A stretch of 6,947 nt of DNA from Lentisphaerota bacterium. GTDB lineage: Bacteria; Verrucomicrobiota; Kiritimatiellia; RFP12; JAAYLN01. The number at the start of each line of letters is the position of its first letter. Position 1 is the first letter of the stretch. Below the pieces are notes generated by a model. That model had not been told where the DNA came from. It worked only from the letters and a program-made list of their open reading frames with translations, and did no database searches. The translations under genes and the position numbers were made by a program. Location: NCBI GenBank assembly GCA_012514915.1, contig JAAYZJ010000311.1, positions 1 through 6,947 of the forward strand, written 5' to 3'. Of this stretch, positions 1-5,448 are shown piece after piece.

Positions 1-2163
1 CGCATCGGGCAGCAGGCGCTGCGTCCCTCCCCGCCGCCTTCGCTCTCGGTGCGGGCGCGGCGGGACGCGGAGGGCGTCTGGGAACTGTTGCGGGGCGAGC
101 TGACCGCCTCCTTTGCCCGCCTCTCCTCCTCCGGCACGGCGACCGCGGGTGCCGTGCAGGGAAGCCTCGATCTCACCCGGCTCGCGGGCGACCTCAAGCC
201 GATCGTACCGGCGCTCCCCCGCATGGTCGGGCAGATTTCGGTCGCGGCCTCGACCCGTCTGCCGCACGACGCCCCGCGGGGCGCCGTGGCGGCGGAGCTG
301 GTCTTCCGCGAGGTGGCCGTCGAGGGCGGCGGCGATCGTCCCTGGGTGCTCGAGGCGGGGCGTTTGACCGCCGACGCCGAGCTGCTTCGTCCTGCCAGCG
401 GTCGCTGGCCGCGGGCGTTCGAACGGGTGAACCTTGGCTTCGCCGGTTCGCCGGGCACGCTGACCGGACGATGCGACCGCTGCCAGATTCCGGCCGGCAC
501 CAACCGGCTGGACTGGCTGATCGAGGGCGGGCAGATGCAGGCCCGTTTCGATTTGAATCGCCTGGCGACGTTCCTCCGTCCCCTCGCGACCCTGCCCCCC
601 CGGGCGGCCGTGGCGGGGCAGGCGGTCGCCGGCCTGACGTTCGAGGTGGCGGGGGGCGTCGCGCGCGCCGCCGGCAGCGGGGCCGTGCAGGGGTTCGCGC
701 TGACGAGCGCGGGCTGGGACATCCGCGAGCCGGATGCCCGCTTCGACGGCCGGGCCGAGTGGGAACCGGCCACCCGCGGGCTGCACCTCTCCAACCTGAC
801 GGCACGCGCCTCGTTCGGATCGCTGAGTCTGCCCCAGGCGTCATTCGGTCCCGGCGGGCTTCGCGGCGCGCTGCGGGCTTCGCTCGATCTCGGCGTGCTG
901 TCGGGCTGGCGCAAGGGCGCGCCACGACAGCAGGCAACCGGCACGCTCGCCTTCCGGGCGCAGGCCGACTCCGGACCGCGGGGCGAGGCGATCACCCTGG
1001 AGGCACAGGGAACGGGGGTCGCGTTCATGCCCGCCGATGGCGAGCCCTGGGAGGAACCGACGCCGACGCTGGCCCTCGCGCTGCACCGCCCGACCGGCGG
1101 CGGGACGATTGCCGTGCAGCGGCTTGACCTGGCGCTTTCGCTCGGGCAGTTGCAGGGCACGGGCACGCTGCGCCCCGGCGAGTCGCTTGCGCTGGCCGGC
1201 ACGCTCGCCCTTGACTTCGACGCTCTGACGCGGTGGCTGCACAGCCGCGGCCTGCAGCGCGCCACCTTTGAAGGCCGTGAGCCGCGTCCCTTTGTCTTTC
1301 ACGCGCCGCTCGGTGCCGGCGCCGCCGGTCTGCTCGCCTACGGGCACGGGAGCCTGGCACTGCATCTGGCCCGCTTCAGCGGGTTCGGCCTCGAGGCCCG
1401 CCCCGCCGACGTGCAGCTCACGCTGACGAACGGGCTTCTCGGCGCCGCCTACGCCCCGCCGCTCGCGAGCGGCACTCTGCGCGCGCGCGGCGACATCGCG
1501 CTGACGACCACGCCCCGCGTCCTGCATCTCGACCGGGAGGCCGTGCAGTTGAAGGACATTCCGCTGACCGACGCGCTGCTGGATGGGCTGCACTACGTTA
1601 ACCCCCTGCTCGCCAGCGCGACGGTCATCGAGGGGCGCGCCAGTCTCACCCTGGGCGACGGGCATCTTCCGCTCGACGGCTCCTATGTGCACGACACCGC
1701 GTTCGACCTGGGACTGGAGATCGACGATGCCGTGCTGATGCCGTCGGGCGTGCTGGCGCAGATTCTCGCCCACACGGGCGCCGCCAACCACTCGCTGACG
1801 CTCGGCCACGAGACCCTGCACGCCGTCTGCCGCGACGGCCGGATCGAGATCGCGCCGCACCAGGCGATGCTCCGCGATCATGCGGTGACCTTCAGCGGGC
1901 AAATCGGCCTCGACCAGAGTCTGCAATTCCTGGTCGACGTGCCCCTGACGCGCGATCTGGTCGGCGAAAAGGCCGCCGCCTGGATCGCGGGGCAGACCCT
2001 GCGTGTTCCGGCGGGCGGCACCGTGCGGAAGCCCCGCATCGACACCGACGCACTGATCCGCCAGGTCCGCGGCATCGTGGCGGAGACCGCCCGGCGCGCC
2101 GGGATGGAGCAGGCCGGGCAGGCGGCGGAGCTCATCGAGAAGCTGCGCAAGAAGCTCAAGTAG
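1..2163 (+). CDS. AsmA/YdbH-like large envelope protein, 5'-truncated by window edge
   Basis: The frame is open from base 1 to a TAG at 2161-2163. The GTG at 49 is only the first start codon inside the window and has no ribosome-binding site, so the true start is almost certainly upstream. The visible 704 residues (numbered from that GTG) are rich in Gly, Ala, Leu and alternating beta-strand-like stretches, with no enzyme motif and no transmembrane segment in this part. A short motif of the type LDL-x-x-L-x-x-W/F-L recurs at about residues 39-51, 166-179, 278-290 and 388-401. The C-terminal module (about 612-704) reads as a beta-rich 'FSGQIGLDQSLQFLVDVPLT' stretch, a 'VPAGGTVRKPRID' loop, and an Ala/Lys-rich helix ending in RKKLK. 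This matches the style of AsmA-like/YdbH-like proteins, which form long beta-groove bridges implicated in lipid transport between inner and outer membranes. The family call comes from composition and the C-terminal pattern. Function in this organism is inferred. Confidence 0.68.
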   Translation, partial: RIGQQALRPSPPPSLSVRARRDAEGVWELLRGELTASFARLSSSGTATAGAVQGSLDLTRLAGDLKPIVPALPRMVGQISVAASTRLPHDAPRGAVAAELVFREVAVEGGGDRPWVLEAGRLTADAELLRPASGRWPRAFERVNLGFAGSPGTLTGRCDRCQIPAGTNRLDWLIEGGQMQARFDLNRLATFLRPLATLPPRAAVAGQAVAGLTFEVAGGVARAAGSGAVQGFALTSAGWDIREPDARFDGRAEWEPATRGLHLSNLTARASFGSLSLPQASFGPGGLRGALRASLDLGVLSGWRKGAPRQQATGTLAFRAQADSGPRGEAITLEAQGTGVAFMPADGEPWEEPTPTLALALHRPTGGGTIAVQRLDLALSLGQLQGTGTLRPGESLALAGTLALDFDALTRWLHSRGLQRATFEGREPRPFVFHAPLGAGAAGLLAYGHGSLALHLARFSGFGLEARPADVQLTLTNGLLGAAYAPPLASGTLRARGDIALTTTPRVLHLDREAVQLKDIPLTDALLDGLHYVNPLLASATVIEGRASLTLGDGHLPLDGSYVHDTAFDLGLEIDDAVLMPSGVLAQILAHTGAANHSLTLGHETLHAVCRDGRIEIAPHQAMLRDHAVTFSGQIGLDQSLQFLVDVPLTRDLVGEKAAAWIAGQTLRVPAGGTVRKPRIDTDALIRQVRGIVAETARRAGMEQAGQAAELIEKLRKKLK

Positions 2164-2168
2164 GGCGG

Positions 2169-3188
2169 CTAGACCAGCTTGCGGCGGATCATCTCCTCCG
2201 CGATCTGGACGGCGTTCTGTGCCGCGCCCTTGCGGATGTTGTCGCCGACCACCCAGAGGGCCAGGCCGTTCTCGACCGATGGATCGGCCCGCACGCGGCC
2301 AACCTGCACCTCGTCGCCATGCTGGACGTCGAGGGGGGTCGGGAACTCGGCATTCGCCAGATCGTCGCGCACCCGTACACCCGGGGCGTTCGCGAGGATC
2401 TCGCGGGCCTCTTCGGGCGACAACGGCGCGCTGAACTCGATGTGCAGGGCGACGGAATGGGCATAGAACACGGGGACGCGGACGCAGGTCGCCGCCACGC
2501 GCAGGCCGGGCGCGCCGAGAATCTTGCGGCTCTCGAAGAGCAGCTTGGCCTCCTCCGAGGTGAACCCGGGGAGTTCCGCCTTGAGGCCGCCGATCTGGGG
2601 CAGGACGTTGAAGGCGATCTGGCGGGGGTAGACCTCGCGGGTCGGCACCCGGCCGTCGGCCCACTCGTGCACCTGCCGGTCGAGCTCGTCGATCGCCGCG
2701 CGTCCGGTGCCGCTGACCGACTGGAAGGTGACCGCCGTCACGCGCCGAATCGGCACCCGGCGGTGCAGCGGCGCCAGGCCCATCAGGGTGATGATCGTGC
2801 TGCAATTGGGGTTGGCGATCAGCCCTTGGTGCGCCGCCAGGGCGTCGGCGTTGATCTCGGGAATGACGAGCGGCACCCGTGGATCCATGCGGAAGTCGTC
2901 GCCGTTGTCGATGACGACGCACCCGCGGCGCACCGCCTCCCAACCGAGCTGCCGCGACGCGCCCTTGGAGCCTTCGGTGCCGGCGAACAGGGCGAAGTCG
3001 AGTCCGTCGAAGGCCGCGGGGGTCGCCTCGACGACGTGGAACGTCTCGCCGCCAACCGTCTCGTCGCGCTCGGAACGCGCCAGGATCCGGATCTCCGCGG
3101 CGGGGAACTTCCGCTGGCGCAGCACCTTGACCATCTCGGTACCGACCGCGCCGATCCCGACCAAACCCACTCGATACGCTTGCTTCAT
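2169..3188 (-). CDS. asd: aspartate-semialdehyde dehydrogenase
   Basis: A 339-residue protein of normal family length. It catalyses NADPH-dependent reduction of L-aspartyl-4-phosphate to L-aspartate 4-semialdehyde, the branch-point step toward lysine/diaminopimelate, threonine and methionine, in the cytoplasm. The N-terminal Rossmann domain has a glycine motif GIGAVG at residues 11-16. The acyl-enzyme cysteine is Cys129 in 'NPNCSTI', followed by the substrate-site segment 'FQSVSGTG' with Gln156. The 'RVPVFYAHS' segment supplies the expected Arg (237) and His (244) of the active site. 'GLALWVVGDNIRKGAAQNA' near 308-326 is the typical C-terminal cofactor-side helix. The ATG at 3186-3188 is preferred because the protein then begins directly before the first Rossmann strand. 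Upstream there is only a weak GAGAAG ribosome-binding sequence. The gene is convergent with the AsmA-like gene, 5 bases apart, with no terminator visible between them. Oddity: the first glycine loop is one residue shorter than the usual GATGAVG. Confidence 0.95.
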   Translation of the reverse strand: MKQAYRVGLVGIGAVGTEMVKVLRQRKFPAAEIRILARSERDETVGGETFHVVEATPAAFDGLDFALFAGTEGSKGASRQLGWEAVRRGCVVIDNGDDFRMDPRVPLVIPEINADALAAHQGLIANPNCSTIITLMGLAPLHRRVPIRRVTAVTFQSVSGTGRAAIDELDRQVHEWADGRVPTREVYPRQIAFNVLPQIGGLKAELPGFTSEEAKLLFESRKILGAPGLRVAATCVRVPVFYAHSVALHIEFSAPLSPEEAREILANAPGVRVRDDLANAEFPTPLDVQHGDEVQVGRVRADPSVENGLALWVVGDNIRKGAAQNAVQIAEEMIRRKLV

Positions 3189-3252
3189 AGGGACATCTTC
3201 TCGTCAGCCTTGACTACGCGGCACTCCGCCGCGCTAACAACAAGGAGGTTAC

Positions 3253-3281
3253 ATAATAGCAGAACTGCGGGTAAACAGCAA
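3253..3281 (-). promoter_or_regulatory. candidate sigma70-type promoter of asd
   Basis: Read on the minus strand, TTGCTG (3276-3281) and TATTAT (3253-3258) are separated by exactly 17 bases. The -10 matches consensus at 5 of 6 positions and the -35 at 3 of 6. Transcription would begin near 3246 and give a leader of roughly 58 bases before the asd ATG. The site is an unusually A+T-rich patch in a GC-rich region. It is a pattern match only. Confidence 0.45.
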
Positions 3282-3296
3282 GTTTGCCGCGTTTTC

Positions 3297-3323
3297 GGCT
3301 GACGACCGGTGGCTGACGACCGG
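3297..3323. repeat. tandem duplication, 13-base unit at 14-base period
   Basis: GGCTGACGACCGG occurs at 3297-3309 and again at 3311-3323, separated by one base. The inner 9-mer GGCTGACGA also occurs in inverted orientation at 3201-3209, a few bases ahead of the asd ribosome-binding region. The tandem pair lies about 50-77 bases upstream of the inferred asd start of transcription, so it could be a pair of regulator sites or simply a slippage duplication. Confidence 0.7.
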
Positions 3324-3463
3324 AGGTGCGAAGGAAGAGCATGACTGCGTGGGCAAGCGGTAGCGCAGTTTAGGAGCAAGATGTGGGGTATCCCGATCCC
3401 GTGTGCGGGTAGGCGAGACGCCGTCGCCCTGCCTCATTGGACAGGCAATGGCGTGGCCGCAGC

Positions 3464-4573
3464 TCACGCCAAGGTGTTGATCTGTTCGCGGATCATCCGT
3501 TCGCGCGCTTCGATCGACTCGCACAGCCGGAACTGGACGCGCGCCCGGTTGAGGTTCTGCTCGGGATGGCGCGTCTTGAAATAGACGCTGCCGGCCAGGT
3601 AATCCTGGAAAAACCGCATACCGAGCTCGAACGTGATCAAGCGCACCGAGTCGTAGAGGTAGCGGCGGTCGGCATCGGTCAGGAAGGCGCGCGCCTGCGC
3701 GAGGTAGCCCTTGCAGAAGGCCAGGCAGAGATCCATGTCGAAGACGACCTTGTTCAGGTTGAGCTCCTCCTCGCCCGCCGGGTTGCAGATAGAGCGCAGG
3801 GCGTCGCCGAAATCATAATGCAGCAGCCCGGGACTGACGGTGTCGAGGTCGATCATCGCCGTTCCCTTGCCGGTGAAGTCGTCGATCATCACGTTGTTGA
3901 CCTTCGGGTCGCCATGCATGACGTGCAACTGGAGCTCGCCGCGGGCGATGGCCTGCTGCAGGACCGGCGCGAACGCGCGCCGGTCTTCGATGAACTTGGC
4001 CAGGCGGCGGGCCTCCATCGAGGCGTTCAACCGCTCCCGGCCAGCCACGGTGGCGACGGTGCCGTCGTACTTCTCCAGGTAGCGCGGCGTGATGTGGAAC
4101 CCGGGCAGCGGATCGGTCAGCTCGGTCTGGTCCAGGTCGTTGACCAGGCCGTGGAAGTGGGCCAGGACCGCGCCGCACTCGGCGGCGTGCTCGGGCCCCT
4201 GCGTCTCGTTGAAGGCCGTGGCCGAGGCGATCTTGGTGATCACGCGCCAGGCGTCGCCCCGGTCGTCGATCAGGCAGTCCTTGCCGTCGCGCGTCTGGAT
4301 CAGCTTGGGCATCTGCCAGACGCGGTCGGACTGCTCGGCCTCCTCCTCGAGCTTCCGGTGTGTATGGACGGTCAGAACCCGCAGGTTCGCCATGATCTGC
4401 TGGGGGTTCTCAAAGACGGCCCGGTTCATGCGCTGCAGAATGACCTGCCGCTCGTCGAAGGTGTTGCGGAAGATCGCCAGGTAGGTGTCGTTGATGTTCC
4501 CGCCGCCGTTCGGGTTGATCGTGACCAGCCGCCCGGGAATGTCGAACTTGTGGATCAGAACGGAGAGTTCCAT
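3464..4573 (-). CDS. APH-fold phosphotransferase, N-acetylhexosamine 1-kinase-like
   Basis: A 369-residue cytoplasmic kinase of the aminoglycoside-phosphotransferase/choline-kinase fold. Numbered from the ATG at 4573: a glycine-rich nucleotide loop 'NPNGGGNINDTY' at 20-31, 'VILQRMN' with its strand at 44-50, the catalytic-loop Brenner motif 'HGDPKVNNVMID' at 220-231 with catalytic Asp222 and Asn227, and the metal-binding 'MIDLDTVSPG' at 240-249 with Asp242/Asp244. The combination GGGNINDTY, ILQRMN, F-x-NP and IDLDT-x-x-PG is typical of the NahK/MdsC group, which phosphorylates the anomeric hydroxyl of N-acetylhexosamines. The exact substrate here is inferred and could be another sugar or aminoalcohol. 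A type II homoserine kinase would fit the asd neighbourhood but matches the motifs less well. ATG 4573 is chosen over the GTG at 4627 because the added 18 residues look non-coding, the candidate promoter overlaps them, and AAAGG sits 8 bases upstream of 4573. It is transcribed toward asd but separated from it by 275 bases. Confidence 0.85.
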   Translation of the reverse strand: MELSVLIHKFDIPGRLVTINPNGGGNINDTYLAIFRNTFDERQVILQRMNRAVFENPQQIMANLRVLTVHTHRKLEEEAEQSDRVWQMPKLIQTRDGKDCLIDDRGDAWRVITKIASATAFNETQGPEHAAECGAVLAHFHGLVNDLDQTELTDPLPGFHITPRYLEKYDGTVATVAGRERLNASMEARRLAKFIEDRRAFAPVLQQAIARGELQLHVMHGDPKVNNVMIDDFTGKGTAMIDLDTVSPGLLHYDFGDALRSICNPAGEEELNLNKVVFDMDLCLAFCKGYLAQARAFLTDADRRYLYDSVRLITFELGMRFFQDYLAGSVYFKTRHPEQNLNRARVQFRLCESIEARERMIREQINTLA

Positions 4574-4618
4574 GAAAACGGCCTTTTGCTTGTTAGTTCT
4601 TCTCTCAAACCGCGCTGG

Positions 4619-4647
4619 ACTATACACTTTCCGTCGCCGCGCGTCGA
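4619..4647 (-). promoter_or_regulatory. candidate promoter of the sugar-kinase gene
   Basis: On the minus strand TCGACG (4642-4647, 4 of 6 to the -35 consensus) and TATAGT (4619-4624, 5 of 6 to the -10 consensus) are 17 bases apart. Transcription would begin near 4612, leaving a leader of about 39 bases. The plus strand of the same A+T patch reads TATACA at 4621-4626, so it may also serve a rightward promoter for purH, though no good -35 is visible for that direction. Confidence 0.4.
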
Positions 4648-4680
4648 AGCAATAAACACGGTTCTCGATTGCGTTTGCCC

Positions 4681-4711
4681 CCGGAATCTGCCATGCTAAC
4701 GTCCATTCCGG
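4681..4711 (+). promoter_or_regulatory. inverted repeat in purH leader, possible antiterminator or operator
   Basis: CCGGAAT (4681-4687) and ATTCCGG (4705-4711) are perfect 7-base inverted arms around a 17-base loop. The right arm shares CCGG (4708-4711) with the left arm of the following hairpin, so in RNA the two structures cannot form together. The same DNA could instead be a protein-binding dyad. A leader role needs a transcription start upstream of 4681, which I could not locate with confidence. Confidence 0.4.
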
Positions 4712-4734
4712 CAGTCTGATTCATGCCGGTTTTT
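4708..4734 (+). terminator. hairpin plus T5, possible attenuator ahead of purH
   Basis: CCGGCA (4708-4713) pairs with TGCCGG (4724-4729) across a 10-base loop and is followed immediately by five T's (4730-4734). This is a short intrinsic-terminator-like element oriented toward purH and ending just before its ribosome-binding site. The 6-base stem is weak for a full terminator, so partial or regulated termination is more likely than an absolute stop. There is no plus-strand gene just upstream that would need it as an ordinary end signal. Confidence 0.42.
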
Positions 4735-4736
4735 CC

Positions 4737-4742
4737 GAGGAG
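4737..4742 (+). promoter_or_regulatory. ribosome-binding site deciding the purH start
   Basis: GAGGAG lies 7 bases before the ATG at 4750. This favours 4750 over the in-frame ATG at 4723, which sits inside the leader hairpin and has no comparable site. Confidence 0.75.
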
Positions 4743-4749
4743 TATTCAC

Positions 4750-5448
4750 ATGGCGCTCAATCTTGTTCGGCAGATCGATGATCGCGTCCCCGTCCGCAAC
4801 ATTTTAATCAGCGTGTCGGACAAGACCGGCCTCGAAACCCTGGTTCCGGGGCTCGTCCGGTGTGGGAGGGACGTCAAGCTGTTCTCGACGGGCGGCACCT
4901 ACACCGCCCTGGCCGCCCTGCTGGGGGAGACGCTGGCGCGCCGGCATCTGGTGGCCGTCTCGGACTACACCGGCCAGCCCGAGATGCAGGGGGGGCTCGT
5001 CAAGACGCTCGACTTCAAGATCTACCTCGGCTTGCTCGCCGAGACCTACAACGACGCCCACCAGGCCGACCTGCAGCGCACGCAGGCGGTGCGCCTCGAC
5101 ATGGTCGTCGTCAACCTCTACCCGTTCCGCCAGACGGTCGCCCGCGACGGTGTCACGCCCGAGGAGGCCCGGACGAACATCGACATCGGCGGCCCCTGCA
5201 TGGTCCGCGCCTCGGCCAAGAATTATCTCCGCGTCGCCTCGGTGACCGATCCCGCCGACTATGGCCCCCTGCTGGAGGAACTGTCGGCGCCGGGCGGCGC
5301 CCTGGGTCTCGAGACCCGCTTCCGCCTGATGCAGAAAGCGTTCCGGCACACGGCCGTCTACGACGCGGCGATCGCCGACCATTTCGCGGCGATCGCGCCG
5401 ACGCGCGTCCGCGGCACCTACACGTTCCCCGCCCGTCCCTCCGCATGA
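4750..5448 (+). CDS. purH: standalone IMP cyclohydrolase (PurH N-terminal domain only)
   Basis: A 232-residue protein corresponding to the IMP cyclohydrolase (MGS-like) half of bifunctional PurH/ATIC. It closes FAICAR to IMP, the last step of de novo purine synthesis, in the cytoplasm. Landmarks: 'ILISVSDKTGLETL' at 18-31, 'FSTGGTYTAL' at 45-54, 'VSDYTGQPEM' at 70-79, 'KTLDFKIY' at 85-92, 'VVNLYPF' at 120-126, 'NIDIGGPCMVRASAKN' at 143-158. Lys90, Tyr124, Asp145 and Lys157 align with the catalytic Lys/Tyr/Asp/Lys set (66, 104, 125, 137) of animal ATIC, and the last two intervals (21 and 12) are the same. Bifunctional PurH is usually a little over 500 residues. Here the chain ends at a TGA just where the linker and the 'RYGENPHQ' opening of the formyltransferase domain would follow. 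The complete active site, good ribosome-binding site and overlap with the next gene argue for a working single-domain enzyme, not a broken gene. Confidence 0.9.
   Translation: MALNLVRQIDDRVPVRNILISVSDKTGLETLVPGLVRCGRDVKLFSTGGTYTALAALLGETLARRHLVAVSDYTGQPEMQGGLVKTLDFKIYLGLLAETYNDAHQADLQRTQAVRLDMVVVNLYPFRQTVARDGVTPEEARTNIDIGGPCMVRASAKNYLRVASVTDPADYGPLLEELSAPGGALGLETRFRLMQKAFRHTAVYDAAIADHFAAIAPTRVRGTYTFPARPSA

Larger units (their letters stand above)
3189..3463. other. 275-base spacer between kinase 3' end and asd 5' end
   Basis: I see no convincing gene here. The spacer holds a candidate asd promoter, a 14-base tandem duplication, and several small hairpins: CGCGGC/GCCGCG with a 5-base loop at 3217-3233 inside the asd leader, ACTGCG/CGCAGT at 3344-3369, and TGCCT/AGGCA at 3430-3447 just after the kinase stop. 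None of these is followed by a T-run on the minus strand, so no strong intrinsic terminator for the kinase can be called. A perfect AAGGAGGT lies on the plus strand at 3242-3249 but no usual start codon follows it. Confidence 0.6.

Noticed and set aside
841..2943. 700-codon minus-strand open frame across the AsmA-like gene and part of asd
   Set aside because: It spans the 3' ends of two well-supported genes in another frame; its first part merely tracks asd in a shifted frame and it has no domain of its own.
2319..3302. 327-codon plus-strand open frame opposite asd
   Set aside because: It is an antisense shadow of asd with no motif or ribosome-binding site.
3242..3352. Perfect AAGGAGGT on the plus strand followed by an open stretch
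   Set aside because: No ATG, GTG or TTG follows at suitable spacing, and the octamer fits better as part of the asd leader on the minus strand.
3344..3371. ACTGCG/CGCAGT hairpin followed by TTT as a terminator
   Set aside because: The 14-base loop and only three T's are weak, the T's follow it on the plus strand where no gene ends, and it points the wrong way for the kinase gene.
3185..3379. 64-codon minus-strand frame (TTG start) whose stop overlaps the asd ATG, with a hydrophobic stretch
   Set aside because: The ATGA overlap hints at a coupled leader peptide, but there is no ribosome-binding site, the candidate asd promoter lies inside it, and the hydrophobic run can arise by chance. It would need conservation to be believed.
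3437..4699. 420-codon plus-strand open frame opposite the sugar kinase
   Set aside because: It is a mirror of the kinase in a GC-rich gene, rich in Val, Asp, Gln and Arg without recognisable motifs, while the minus strand shows a full kinase motif set.
4723..4749. Upstream ATG at 4723 as the purH start
   Set aside because: It lies inside the leader hairpin without a ribosome-binding site, whereas 4750 has GAGGAG 7 bases upstream.
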